A stretch of 64,000 nucleotides of DNA, taken from positions 46,018,333 through 46,082,332 of the forward strand of contig OX419756.1 of NCBI GenBank assembly GCA_948567375.1, in the 5' to 3' direction. The stretch comes from Lunularia cruciata (Eukaryota > Streptophyta > Marchantiopsida > Lunulariales > Lunulariaceae). Of the stretch, positions 49,669-62,997 are shown piece after piece (position 1 is the first letter of the stretch; each line of letters begins with the position of its first letter). The notes under the pieces are model-generated. The model was given only the letters and a program-made list of their open reading frames with translations. It ran no database searches and was not told the origin of the DNA. The translations under genes and the position numbers were made by a program.

Positions 49669-50157
49669 CTCGGACTCTTAAAATTTTGAGAGGGCTTCTT
49701 TAGTCCTTCTACTCAAGGTAAATTTATTTGCTCTCCTTCAAAGAAAATGAGAAGATTTTCAGCACGGATCTGTTGAAAATGCTACGGTATGCTGGCGGAA
49801 GTCGAGCTCGGCCGCATGCATCTACGGAACGCGGGAGAAAGGACCACTACGAAAGAGAGAATGTCTACACAGTTGGGAGGAACACAGATTAATATATTTA
49901 GTCGTGAAACAAACTAAATGGAAATCTACTGTACACCTACACCTACTCTAAGAGTGGAAAGTTTCGAAGACAAGCTTGGCATGGTCTTTACATCAATCTC
50001 TGAATCTTTTACAACGAGCTCAACAACGTATACCCTTTGCAATGTCCTCTTTCCGATATGCGTTCCCGTTTCCCGTATGCAGCGGATTAGAGTCAGTTTA
50101 ACATTCACTGGATAGAATGGAAGCGAGTTTTAGAGATGACTATAGTAGTCTACAACA

Positions 50158-50187
50158 CTTACGGACACTTACGGACACTTACGGACA
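50158..50187. repeat. 10-base tandem repeat x3
   Basis: Three copies of ACTTACGGAC in a row. Confidence 0.9.
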
Positions 50188-51472
50188 CGAGAACCAGAAC
50201 AATCGGAGAATCTAGTCACGGGGACACGCCTTAAGCAGAGCGCAACAGAGAATAATAACAGCAGGTTCACGAACCAGATTGAGGAGTGTAAAGTAATTTC
50301 CAAGTTAAACAACAATACATGACCAGACATTGTATGGGCATGAGATGAATTGCACCTATTCCAAATGCCATCTGGTGATTTCCAGCTCTGTGCAGATCGT
50401 GATCTTTGTGAGGTCCGATGGTCTCTGTTCACGTGACAAGTCGATTTGTGTATGGTCATATACAATGGCATAAACATGACAGAGACCAGGTCTCTGGCCT
50501 CTGGACCATGAGGAAATCCCACCTTCAGCGGTAAGATATCCGCGTGGTGCAGAAGAGGTTTCCATCCACTGTCCCAACAGCTGGTTTACATGGATCGTGC
50601 TCCATCTTTGACTCCTAGGGAATCAAAGACCAGGGTAGGCCAAAAGAAGATCTCACAGGAAGCGCTTTGCTTGCCCATACTGGCTCTTCGATTGCCTAAT
50701 CCGCGGACCTGGTTCCCCTACGTACTTGCTGATTCGAAGATTGGACAATACCATCGACAATACTAAAAACGGGCGGAACTTGACAAAAGACCACCTAGAC
50801 AGGAAATGCCAGACTACCACAAGGTTGGTTTTTTGAGAGAGAAAAAGCCTAAATCTGCGGAATACAATTAGGGCAAGGTCAAGTGGTCCTCTTCGTCGAA
50901 CCGTCAGAATAACAATATGAAAAGGTGTTTCGATATTCCCTTGCATAGGACGAACTATCGTGGTGCTAGGACTTCTTGCAGGAAGGTCGATTCGGCTTCC
51001 TGGTAGTTCCTGAACAATAATCTTGCCCGCCACCATTGCCACCGGCCGTAGTTACTCAGGGCACATGAGAATTTATCTCCTCGGCGTCTGGTCAACTGTC
51101 GAGGAGGACCTAGTTGTTCGCTTTTGTGAATGCCATGGTTAGCCTGGTATCGGGAGTTTTATCTTTTTAGCTTGTGGGTGTACCCGCATATCTGTCTTTT
51201 CGCAGACTTTTACATCTTTTGCTACTTTGTTCTACAGTTGCTTTACTCCGGTCAATTAAACGATTGGAAGGAACAGTTCCGTAGTCCCAATACCACTTCT
51301 TCCTTTATTCCCGAGACTGATTTGATTTTCTAGAAATCGCTGTCTCAGCCTCCGTCCCCGTGCCTGACTTACTATCCGTCTTTTCTTGACAAGCATGTAA
51401 GCTCGTTCTTGATCTTTGATTTCCGAGGACGTTGCTCCACATTGTAAAGCTGATCCCTAGAGCATTTTGTGC

Positions 51473-51884
51473 AACATTGCCGGCTCAAGAGGTGAATCAG
51501 CTCTGGAGACAGATCACAAGCAGGTAAAGGTTCTTGTTGTCGTTGACAAGTGCGATATTTTCATCAATCGGGTCGACCTTCTGTGACGCAAGATCTTATC
51601 TCCGGCAACGAGATAGTCTTTGTCCCAGCGACATGTCTCAAACAAGGGACTTGCTCGGTCAAATTCCCAATCGGAGAAACTCCAGGGTGGAGACATGTGC
51701 GACGAGATCTAGTCGATCCAAAGACTTGGACAGGTTTGCGTTCAGGATGCACTGGATATGCTCAAGTGTTTACCAAGACCCGATACCAGGAGATGGACAT
51801 TTGAATGCACGGAAGATCGATATGATCGCAAAACTAGGAATCGCTCCGGAACTCGATCAGAGCAAATCCAAAGACGATGACTAA
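51473..51884 (+). CDS. Candidate terminal exon(s) of unrecognised gene
   Basis: A possible exon EVNQLWRQITSR ends at a donor (CAG|GTAAAG, 51522). Further on, an open frame lacking ATG ends with RFAFRMHWICSSVYQ and a charged tail with KSKDDD before the stop at 51884. Together with 49231-49668 and a Trp-rich segment near 51240-51330 this could be a plus-strand multi-exon gene, but I cannot verify a splice model and recognise no family. Confidence 0.25.
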
Positions 51885-52979
51885 AGAGGATGCCTTCAGC
51901 TGCTGGATTCCGTTCTTAAAATCCACCATAAAGGATGAATCTAATCTGGTTGTTATGGTCTCAGCCAAATAAGAAGGAAAGGTAAACCATGATCTCGAAT
52001 ATTCAACGTACTTCTAGAACTTGCACCCAAGTCACTTTAACTTGTGTACAGACATGGAACCAAAGAATATCCCATGAACCACATATAAAGAAGTTCTGAA
52101 TACAGGAATAGAGGCGGAGATGATTCTATAGGAGATATTTAATTTCCCCAAGAGGTGACGGGAATAAAGCTCGAGATAGGCATCACTGGACGAAACAGGA
52201 TTGACTTGTTTGTGCTAACATTACCTTCCCAGGATTGCAACCTCTGCCTCTGGTGTTGACCTAGCATGTTGATTCCATAATTGTTATTCTGTACTTTCCG
52301 GTGGAATTGATGGCTTCAATTTAAAGTCTATGCATTGTAAAAGTTAGTCCATTACATTGCAGCAGGTATGCTTCATGTCACTGTGCTCGCATCGTTATGG
52401 AAACATCTATTCCGTCTCAACTGAACTCTGGTTAGATTGATTCATGATGACGACAACTTGTGCTTTCGATTCTTCTCTTCATCGAAATCTCTATCAACTG
52501 CATTAAGCGTATATAAGTGACACACCTACAAAGTGTAACAGGTAGATAGCCCCTTCTGTAGCTTCTCCCGTGCATTCCTCCTATTGTACTTTCAAACACC
52601 ACGCTCTGTTTCGATCTGGATCTGCTGGGTACACTAAACCAAGAGAGAGAGTAGATTTTTCCTCCGTGTTAAGTCTTCTTTCTCTAGGTGCTAGCTTAAC
52701 TGAACTAAATTGGAGGTCATTAATGGGTCCAAATTTGAAGGACCATCGTAAGGAAAGCCTACGGTTCTAACTCGGGGCACTATAATACAAGTGTATCGAG
52801 CTAAATGGACGACCAAGTTTTCAAGTGCTTGGTCTTAGGAACGCGCTCAGAGCTCTATGTTGTCCAAAAAATTGTATGTATGTACAATCAGGAGGATGAT
52901 TCGCTATCGAGGCCTATATGTACACTCAAGTACCAAGACTCAAGTAAAATCTCCATGATCCTATGCTCTCCGGCTTTTG

Positions 52980-55900
52980 CTATCTAAATTTGTAGTCCAA
53001 GTATTCCACAGGGGTCGCTCCCAAGAAACTTACAATGTAATCCTGATATTGGGACTCGTCCAAGGTCGCCGATGCGCTTTGGATCCTCATGGCCCACTCC
53101 GCATCTTCTCGAGCTCCTTCTTCATCTTGCAGCAGATATCTGACATATCCACGATGTTTCAGCATCTCGTAATCGTCTTTCTCCAACTCCACTGCCTTGT
53201 TTAGATCGAGTAAAGCTCCTTCCAAGTCCCCCATCATTCTCTTCAAAATCCCCCTCTCTTGGTACCAACCACCGTATTGCGGGTCTAACGCGATGCCCTT
53301 GTTGGCATCAACAAGTGCCCCTTCGTAGTCATGGAGTAAAGACTTCGCTATTCCTCGAAGACTGCCAGATCCACCACATGAGTAAAAATTAGCTTTATAT
53401 CCGTATGCATGAATGATTTCCAATGAAATTATTCTTAAGTCTGTAACAAGCTTAGGAACTCACTTTCCGACGGCGTCCTTCTTGAAGCTTAAAATTAGTC
53501 TGGATGTATGTTATGATCACAAGACACGCAGCCAAATAGGTTTTGGAAGGTCATCATTACACAGTACCTGAAGGTTCCAGGCGCCTCCGGCTGAAGCTCA
53601 GATGACACATCCAACTCATCAATCGCCTCTTTCAACATGCCCATCCAAATCAACGCATTTCCTCGGCCTTTATATGCTTCACCGGAGTGAATAGTAATTG
53701 CCTTGGCTTTCGGAAGGTCCATCAATGTCAAAGCCGTGGCTGCCCAAAATCCAGTCCCTGTGCGCTGGCCTTTGAGGCCGTCCCTTGTCACCTCTAAATC
53801 GCTTTCCACAAAATCCATTCTTTGAGAATCGGACATAGCCGTGACATTCAACAACTGCTCTTCCAATGCACAGTCAGATAACAACCACTCGAGACCCTTC
53901 CCTACTTCGGGAACTTCGGCCATCATGGGTCGATTTTCTGGCGCACTTGCAAGATTCGTCAAGATCATTGCTGTAGATTCAACAATGAGCTTGTTCTCAG
54001 TCATGCGTAGCAACATTGCCAGATCCTTCAGAACCTTCGGGTAATCATATTTCGCAATATCGATTGCAATGTTCCGTAATCTGGATAGGTTTAGTAATGT
54101 CAGAACTGCAACCTCCTGCGCATAATCACCGTGCCTGGATAGCAATCTCACCAATCCTGCTAATACATTCGGGCAGCTCACCAGTTGCTGAAGATTGGAT
54201 ATCTCTAGTGAAAGATTCTTGAACGCCAAAGCTCCATTCAGTTGTGTAACGGAGTTATCATCCTTCGTCAGCAGCCTTGCGATACCTGTCAAAGCATCTG
54301 GTTCATCCAAAACCTTCTGCTTATTCTCACGAGTGCGAGCCAAATTCACAAGAGCTTTGACAGCTTGCTCTTGTACTCCAGGGTTCTCGTCCTGAAAGAG
54401 GAACTTCTCTAACTCAGGTAGAATCCGAGGGAATTCTGAAATCTTCAGCTGGTGGTTTGAGTCTTGTGAAGCAGCAACGTTGACGATAAATTTAGCTGCC
54501 TGCTCCTGAGCACCTGGGTTCTCATCATTGGACAGCAATTCCACTACGCTTGCCATAGCTGAAGGCGACTCGACCAGAGTTGGTATGTTTTCGGGTGCCA
54601 GTGCAAGGTTGCTTAGACACATTGCTGCGGTCCGTTGTATGTCAGGATTTTGCTCCTTTGCCAGCAGATCCGACAGACCTGGTACCACCCCGGGAAAGTC
54701 TGCAATTGTCGTCCAATACTCCTTGGCACAAGTGAGATTAGTCAACAACCGCACGGCTTTCTCCTGCATCCCTGGGTTTTCATCATTGGACATTAATTCC
54801 ACAACACCACTCAAAGTTTTAGGCAGCTCAATAATTTCCGCTTGATTTTCAGGAAAGTATGCAAGATTTGCCAGTGCCCTCGTTGCCTGCTCCTGAACTA
54901 GTGGGGTGTTATGATCCAGGAGCAATTCTCCTAGGGGTTGGATGGCCAGGGGACCCTTCAGTTCCGCTATGGTGTCCACCACATCACTTCCTTCCTCCTC
55001 GTGGAAGAGATTGGCCAGAGCCCATGCTGCATTTTCTTGCACAGCAGGACAATCGTGTCTTGGTAAAAGTCCTAGCAGACCTGATAGAGCGTCCTCACAC
55101 TCCCCGATAATTCTCTTGTTTTCCTTGTGGATCGCGAGGTTTCCCAGAGCTATGGATGCCTGCTCTAGAATTAGATTCTCCACCTCCTTCGTTCTCCGCT
55201 CAATCTCTTCCGAATCGTCTCTAGTGTAACTATTAATCTCTGTTAGCGGGGCCACCCCGTGTCCATTTGTTGTTGTTGATGACTCCTCCACTACCAAATC
55301 AATTTCAGCTGCTTGCTGCTGTTGTTCTACACCTTTGGCCCCATTCACGACGACAACCACCTCCGGTAGCGGATCCATGCTGTCCATCGCCAGCCGGCTC
55401 AACTTCTTAGAGATATTCTCAATCCTTGAAAGTCTCTCATTCTCCTCCAACTCGCTCAAGACACGCTTCTCAGAAACGACCACTGGTGCTGCAGCCGCCT
55501 GCACAACGTCCAACATTTTAACCTCCTCATTATCAATTTTGTCCAGGTTCTCCTCCTCGTCTTCCTTCATGGTCAGCGTGTCTGTTGTCGTTCTGTTCTC
55601 CGAAATTTCTGTTGACTCTACTGTCATAGCATCTGGAGTCACCTCCACTACTTCACTTCTTGGTAAATCATCTCCAACCAGCTTCTCTTCGACCAACGTT
55701 TTCGAATTAGACTTGTCGTCAATTCTCTTCGTGATTAAAGCTTGATGATCAATTTTTGAACCTGCTGCTAACCCCTGTTCGCTTTTGACACCTTCAATGG
55801 CCACGTCCAACATCCTAATCTCCATCAATTCCTCAACCTCCTCGATTCTATTAGCTTCAATATCCTTCATCGGAATGGATTCCAATGCTGGTAATGTGGA

Positions 55901-57784
55901 TGACCATCTCTTCAGACTTGAAACCGGTGACAATTCTGGGATCTCCAAGATTTCCACTGAACTTCTTGCGAGAGCTTGATATCTTCTGGCACTGAATGTC
56001 ACGAGCACTCGGGCTAAACCTTCTGTACAGTAAGCACTTATCCATCGGTTGTCTTTCGAGCATGTTAGATTAGCAAACGCCCTGGTCACCTCCCTTTGCA
56101 AAGTATGATTTTCATGCTTGGCGAGCAATGCTGCTAAACCTGTTAATGCACCGGGGTAGGTTATAATCTTAGCACTATTCTCTTGAGGGTACGTAAGATT
56201 GGCCAACAACCTAGCTGCTTGCTCCTGCGAACTGGGGTTGCTCGCCAACGTCAGCAAATGAACAACGCCCTTCATAACACCTGGCACATCTGCAATCTTC
56301 AGTTGGTTCCATTCATGAGCGTGGGATAGATTACTCAATGCACATGCAGCCTGTTCTTGCCCGCCAGGATTTGTGCAGTCCGTCAAGGCATCCACCAGGG
56401 CCCTTAAGACTCCAGAATAGTTAGCGATTTTTGGCCTGTTCTCCTGCGCTATGGAGAGGTTCCCCAAGGCCATTGCCGCGTGCTCCACCAGAGAATGGTC
56501 CTTACTAGAAGACAGGCACCAAAGAAGCTCTGGTAGCACATTGGGGAAATCCGCAATCTGAATTTGAATCTCCGGTGTGGTCGATAGATTTGCAAGGGTC
56601 ATGACGGCCAGTTCCTGCAATGAGGCATCCTTACGTTTTCTCCTCATGAGCGCGCCAACCAATCCTTGAAGAGCGCGCGTAAAATGCTCAGATTCTGCAA
56701 TTTTCTTTGCATTTTGGGGAGCATAGGTAAGGCTGGCCAACGCTCGGGTTGCGTTGTCGAGAACAGCAGGCCGTTCGTAATCTGTCAATAATCCAACGAG
56801 ACCTCCGATGACACTTACTACGGGGAATTCGAGGAGTTTCTGGCCGTTCTCCTGTACTAGAGCGAGGTTAACCAGAGCTCTTGTAGCTTCTTCTTGAGCT
56901 CCCTTTCTGTCGTTCATGAACAACAATTTGATCAGACCTGCTAAAGCATCGGTCCACGGGTTCATGACTTGCCTCCCTCCTTCTGGTGCGTAGCAAATGT
57001 TAGCCAGCACTGATGCTGCCTCTTCCTGCAGTTGAATGCTCAATTCTATGGATCTTCCTTCCTGCTCGAATAGCAACCTTGCTAGCCCTTCCATGGCCAC
57101 CGATGCAACTGCATTCACTTGCCGTAGAGCAAGGTTTCCCAGAGTCAGGGTTGCAAGTCTCTGTAAATTGGGCTCATCATCCCGGAGCAGCAATCTTACC
57201 ACACCCTCGACTGCCTTAGGAAACGAAACAATCTTCAAGGGGTTGCCATAGATACCCGAGAGGTGTAAAAGGGCTCTCATCGCTTGCTCCTGGAACCCAG
57301 GGCTTTCATCTCTAAAAAGAACAGGCACTGATTCTTTCAACATATCATCACTATTCAAATTTCCTAAATCCATCGCTCGCTCGGGATCTATGTCCATGCA
57401 CGGACGGAAGCATTTCTTCCAAGCCTTGCTACTAGAGCTTCCGAGCCGCCTTACAAGCCCTTTCACTCCTTTCTGTGATTTGCTCCTCCTCCATCTGTTG
57501 TTACTTCTAGCATCCACTGCAATAACTACATGACTAAGCCTACCGGTGTGAACCTCCTTGCCCCATGCTCTTGCTGGAAGCTCCTGCAGATTGGGTGACT
57601 CCTTCCCGAAAGATCTTCGTGGTGATGGAGACTCATCTTCGTCTGCAAACGCGAGCCCCATGATATATACTCTCTCCGAACCGCTCTGATCCATCACAAC
57701 GAGCGACGGTGCATCTGTACGTCTTTCCAATCTAGGTGTAGTAATTCTATCTATACTAAGTGACAATTCCTCCTCCGCAGCCAT
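52980..57784 (-). CDS. Large armadillo-repeat and TPR protein (two exons)
   Basis: Exon 1 57784-53568, intron 53567-53362 (206 bases, CAG|GTACTG ... GGCAG), exon 2 53361-52980; 4599 bases, 1532 residues. Start ATG at 57784 has A at -3 and G at +4; an in-frame stop lies 39 bases upstream. Layout: basic N-terminus (to ~150), about eleven ARM repeats (~150-600) of the form QEQAxxALxNLxxxxEN, an acidic/charged linker (~620-860), about ten more ARM repeats (~865-1310), then TPRs from EAYKGRGNALIWMGMLKEAI (~1370) across the splice junction to EKDDYEMLKHRGYVRYLLQ near the end. ARM and TPR are protein-binding solenoids, so a scaffold or adaptor role is likely (VAC8-like ARM proteins are the nearest idea). 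No catalytic domain, signal peptide or membrane helix is seen. Appears intact. Confidence 0.9.
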
Positions 57785-57925
57785 CTTGATCTGATTGATC
57801 AGTGCGCACAAGTATAACACCTACTAAGTCTATTGCACTTCAGAAATGAAGCAACTTCTGCACACCATTCAAACTAGGTAAGATCTGTATCAACGCCTTC
57901 ATGCAGGGAACTAAGTTTCATCGAC

Positions 57926-57958
57926 GTTCAATTTCGACAAGCCTTGTCAAAATTGAAC
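57926..57958 (-). promoter_or_regulatory. Hairpin in the leader of the ARM-TPR gene
   Basis: Arms GTTCAATTTCGACA and TGTCAAAATTGAAC with a 5-base loop. The single DNA mismatch becomes a G-U pair in minus-strand RNA, so the 14-base stem is fully paired in the gene's own transcript, about 140-175 bases before the start codon. Confidence 0.45.
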
Positions 57959-60900
57959 ACCGACTGCAATCAGTGAAAGCTGATGATGCAGCTTATAGTT
58001 AATCTCCTCAACCAGCAAACTCTTCAGATCTCTATGTGCAAGCGAAAAATATGAAGGCTCCGTCAGTGCAACCGGATCGGACGTTAAGATATATTCAACG
58101 TCTTGCTTCACAATTCTCTCCAAAGGACAAACTCAAGCTGCGAAGAAAACCAGGTAGTTTGTAGTTCAAGTTCCTAGTTTCCTAACTGCAGACTAGCTAG
58201 TCCATGATCGATCACGCCACTCTTTGCTGACCCATTCCAATCCTCGCGGCTTTCCATCTCACTTTCTCTCTTCTCTGCGTGGCGCGGAAACATTCAAATC
58301 CTACATACATGCCTTTCCTTCTCTTCTTCGAGGATGTTCAAGACGAGGAGCTCGCTTGGAAACGGGGCAAGCGAACCGAGTCTCCAAATCGACGCTCCCC
58401 AAACAAACTTCGGAAAGCGGACCGAGGTAACCCCACTGCAATTCTGGGCTCATGCCCCGGCCCAGCAGCAGCAAGTAGTGTCATTGGAGCCCCTGTACGA
58501 GTCAACGAGGAACATTTTCAAGCCCGCAAAATCAGACACAGGATTTTCCAGCCAAAAACTATGTTCCAGCTTATATTTTACTGTCTTTACAGCTCCATCA
58601 ATCTGTGACAGTGATCACGTTCGACAGGAAAAATGCGCTCTCAGATTCCACAGTCTTCTCGAGATACGGCATCAGCAATGCTAGGCCCTTCAAATTCGCC
58701 GCTGCCCACTTCTAAATAGAAAGAATCAAGCCGGTTTGAGGTCTTTCGTCCTCCGCGCCATCTACTACTTTCTGTCTGTAGTCTATTCATGTCCCTCAGC
58801 CATGTAAAGTTACAATCATGGCTTCCAAGACAAATACTATTCCCGGGACAAGAGTTATGGATGTTGAAAGAATCTTAATCTTCCTGTATGCTCCTGAAAG
58901 GTCTGCCCACATTATCATGTGAGAATTGGGAATTTCAAACCAATCGACATATCAAATCCCATGACAATCGAAATGATTTTCGTGGATGGATTAACTTGAA
59001 CACGTGGAAACTGGATTGGACAGTGGGCATTTGTAGGTCCATGCATGGTGGGTGCCTTCACCCTTCACACCCTACATGAAGAAAATCAATGTCAACTGTT
59101 GTCAGGATGACTACTGTTCCGACTTGGCCGGTTAACACCATAAATGTACTACTAGCGTACACGGCGTGAAAAGGTTGCTTTAGAATGGAATCAAGGTGCC
59201 GAACTTGTGCTCACAGAGAGCCAATCGACTGCCTCTTATTCCACAACCACACAGAGGCAACCAAATGACACCGTCAAAGGAAACGGACAAGAGTAAAAAA
59301 CACGTTCATCCGTACTGACAACCAAAGCCCACGGAAATCCATTGTTGCATATTCAGAAATCTTTGACGAGATAGCAACTGTGAAACTCCCACAGCATGTA
59401 GCAACATAACACTCCGCATCTACACTACACAGTAGAAGAGATAGCTGAGGGATCTTGGATAAGGGAGGGGGACTACAGTACATTGCATGGGTGGATTAGT
59501 AAACTACAGAAGGCCTCCTATACTTACATGACTTTCATGTCAAACAGTAAGTACCTTTCATATCCAAGGGTGCCTTCCTAATCGTGATCAACCAAGGAAG
59601 TGGTCGACTCCAAACCTGCGACCTCGGCATTCCAAATTAACATGTAGACCAATTGTATTCCAAAAGTTGAACCAGTTTCCATAAAGGATTTCAAAAACAC
59701 AAGATTGTCAACTGGTAATAAGTATACTTCACGATTTCAGTCAAGTAAGAAGTTTTTTGCAAAGACTCTGAACCTAATTCCTGTGATCTAGTCAATACAC
59801 GAACAACGTGATCAAGTCAAATATGGGCCCAATTTGGTTAAGTCCATTTCTTAACTTATATGATGTTTAGCAGTCAACCATGGACAACATTAACGTGTTG
59901 TAACAGTGATTGGACTGTGCTAATCTTGATGCCGTCGTCAGCTTATATCTGTCAAACTTAAAATAGCGAGAGAGATATTCGCGTATATTTTGCTGTTTGC
60001 AGTCATAATCTTTGGAAGACCGTGCATTCAGGATGGGGTAATTGATCAGACCTTTTCATCTGAATACTTTGTGAATTTCTACTTCAATTAGAATTCCATT
60101 GACGGTAATGTAAATTGATCGGTAGCTCATATTCTACAGTATCCAACAATTCTTGCTGTGAATTTTAGATAAGATGTTCATCGAATGTTTGGGAAATTAC
60201 AATAATATAGACAGTAATGTTGGTTGAGTAAGTAAGTATAAGTACAGTACTTTCCACCAACAAATCAAAAGAAATTCTATTCATGTTGATTTCATAACTT
60301 GTATTTCGCTGCTCCAAGCTTGAACAGGAAAACTGTAACTCCTGGAATTACTTTCGATGTATATCTAAATATAATTGATTTTACTTATGTATTATGTTCT
60401 ATGAATAATATGAAGTGGAAGCCTCTTTTATAACATGTATTGACGATGATTCTATATCCATATACTAAATGTTTTTTCAGAACTCAATGGTGATATCACT
60501 TGCATCAAACTTTCAAACTTTAGGTGAATGTATAGCTTATCTTTACTTCATAATGAGGATTATATTACCACTTGAGATAATAATGTTTTACTCATATGAA
60601 ATATAAGACTATTGTTGGTTTGACGAAACTCAAGCTACAATAAATGGTTTTTTTAAGCTAGACCTTTGCTGAATATACTAAACCTTTGCTATCTATATGT
60701 AACATTGCTTGAGGTGAAATAAAGCTCATCAAAAGTTAGCTGTATTTATGTATTTAAGAGTAACTCGATTCAAGGTATACTAATTAGACCTTAAAACAAA
60801 ATATATAATAAGTGTATAGTTTATCATATAATAGATGTATATAAACAGTGGGAAAGTAACAAAAGAATCAAAATTGTACAAAGCTTATTGCTAAACGGTA

Positions 60901-61561
60901 ATAGCTAATATCTTACAAATTATTAATACTATTAGCATCATTTAAAATTCAACGTTTAAGTTATTTTCTGCTCCATTATCTAGTGCTATGTAGCAATTGT
61001 TTGCTTGATGGTTTGAAGCTTAATTTAATTGACTTAATAAAGAACTAAAAATATTTATCGATATATTTTTACACTAAAATTTTTATATTAATTATGATAT
61101 TTTATAAAATTTTAATATCTGTAATTTATTATAAATATAGCTATAAATTAGTACTAGCTTTGATCATTCTCATATGAGATAAATAAGATAAAATTATACA
61201 TGGAAGATTATGGTAAATTGAAAATAGTATTATGTATAAAGTATTTGTGGCAAGAATGTGGATCATGATAGCTGATAAATTTATAAATATATCGTCTTTG
61301 ATAAGATCTCATTAGGTATTCTACAGTAAGAACCAATCTCACAAGATATACCTCCTCTTTCCCTATCTCCTCATTCTTCCCATTTGACCTTATGTAGCAT
61401 CAAACTTACTGCAAATAATGTATCACCGAGGTTCAAGTTATTGTATCAAGAATTCACACTCTACTCACTTTTGTAGTTAAGCATGGAATGTTAGGATATA
61501 GTTGGGTCCTCACATTTGGATGTGTTAAATCCTCATTTCAAAGGAAAGAAAACAACTACAA
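57959..61561. other. Intergenic region
   Basis: 58000-59500 has gene-like composition and several overlapping frames without ATG or recognisable domains (for example 58279-58608, plus), perhaps the distal leader and promoter of the minus-strand gene. 59900-61300 becomes very AT-rich with nothing recognised. Confidence 0.35.
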
Positions 61562-61986
61562 TGTAAAAGTCCAAGACCAAGGAGAGAAGTAGGAGAATGG
61601 AAGATCACATGCGGACACTTGGCTGTGGGTAAACTCCAAATGCCTAGCATGAGCTTTAGCTCTTGTATTTATAGGGATCATACAAGGCTCTTGAGAAGCT
61701 TCTCAAGAAGCTTCCTTGAGCCGCTTTCTTGAGTGCAAGCCAAGTTAATAGTGACGCTTCTCAAGAAGTTTCTCTCTAGAAGTCGCTTACTTGGCGTGCA
61801 AGCTAAGCTAGTTGGAAGCTTCTAGAAGCTTTCTTCTAGAAGCTACCTACTTGGGGTGCAAAATGAGCTAGTCGGGAAGCTTCCAAAGAAGTTTCCTAGA
61901 TACTTTTGGAATATTCTAGGTTAATTTTTCTTATTTGCTCTTTTGTTAGCTCTACTAACTTTGTCGCTAAACTCCATATTGTTACA
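61562..61986 (-). repeat. Solo LTR, family A
   Basis: TGTAAAAGTC to TTGTTACA, 425 bases, full-length match to 16916-17340 including the TATA box (TATTTATAGGG plus strand, near 61662) and the GAAGCTTC array. Neither PBS nor polypurine tract adjoins, hence solo; flanking 5-mers TACAA and CAAAA do not form a clear duplication. Confidence 0.9.
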
Positions 61987-62040
61987 CAAAAACCAACCTA
62001 TTAGAAGATTTCATAAGTCATTTTACATCAATAATTACTT

Positions 62041-62464
62041 TGTAAAAGATTGAGGAGAGAAATAATGGAAGACCGGAGTGGAAGATCACATTGGGACTCT
62101 CAAGTGAAGGAAACTCCAAATGCCTAGCTTAGCTTGGGTATTTATAGGTGACTTGGGTGAAAAACTCCCAAGGAGTTTCCAAGGAAGGTTCCTTCTAGGA
62201 GATGTCTTACTTGGAGTGCAAGCCAAGCTAGTTTTTTACTTGGCGTATAAGCTAAGCTAGCCATCAGCTTGGCGGACAAGTTACTCTACCCTTGGAAAGT
62301 TCCTAGAAGCTTCTCACCAAGAAGCTTCATGTGTGCTTCTAAAATATTTTATGCACAAAATTTCTTGATGCTTCTAGCACATTCTTAAGCTAGTTCTCTA
62401 TTTTTTCTATCTTTAGCTTAGACTACTAACTCAATATATAGCTTCTACTAACTTTATAATTACA
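62041..62464 (-). repeat. 3' LTR of a second family A-related element
   Basis: TGTAAAAGAT to AATTACA, a diverged family A subtype. It keeps GAAGGTTC, GAAAGTTC and two GAAGCTTC units and a TATA box (plus strand GTATTTATAGG near 62140). The sequence beyond it matches the internal 3' region of the 11705-17340 element, so this is the 3' LTR. Confidence 0.85.
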
Positions 62465-62997
62465 TATTCTCCAACTGCTAGTTGGTGACTTCTTTGTCGC
62501 CATGGAAACTTCAAACTCATGTAAGGTTGTTTGTGTGTTGTGGACATGAGAAAGAGGTTCCCATGTGGCCTGAAGGGGATACTCTTTCCAAAGCACCTTA
62601 TGTTCAATGTGTTGTTGGTGGCCACGTTGGATGTCATGATGTGCAAGTATATGATCAACTTCATATTCCTCATGATCATTGACAAGGATGGGAGGAGAAG
62701 GGAGTTGGACACAAATGGGAAAGGAAAATGGGTTAGAAACAAAGGGTTTTAACTTTGAAATATGGAAGATAAGATGGATCTTCTAGTCAAGCAAGTTGGT
62801 AAGCAATAGTAGAATTGATTTGAGTAATCTCAAATGGACATATCCAATTAAGAGTAAGTTTACGGAATTGAGAATCAATGGGAGAGGAAGGTTATTCGAT
62901 AAAAGCATAACCTTATTATGTAGTTGAAAGGTGAATTGCAATGATGTTATCAACATATCACTTTTGCTCATTTGAGCAACGAGAAGATGAGACTTGG
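62465..62997 (-). pseudogene. Integrase C-terminal remnant of second family A-related element
   Basis: Aligns to 12079-12620 of the complete element (shared CTAGTTGGTGA, GAGAAAGAGGTTCCCATGTG and CATGATCATTGA blocks). The homology stops abruptly at GAGACTTGG (62997), where another LTR begins. Confidence 0.8.

Noticed and set aside
50158..50187. CRISPR-like array
   Set aside because: Three direct 10-base copies without spacers, in a eukaryotic genome; a simple tandem repeat.
50653..51042. 129-codon minus-strand frame
   Set aside because: No domain recognised; its strand is opposite to the candidate exons around it. Treated as chance.
57784..57820. Upstream start of the ARM-TPR frame at 57820
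   Set aside because: That codon is GTG; the first in-frame ATG at 57784 has a good start context and was preferred.
58279..58608. 109-codon frame upstream of the ARM-TPR gene
   Set aside because: Starts with GTG rather than ATG and overlaps other frames of similar length; composition alone explains it.
61557..61991. Target duplication around the family A LTR at 61562-61986
   Set aside because: Flanking 5-mers TACAA and CAAAA are not convincingly the same sequence.
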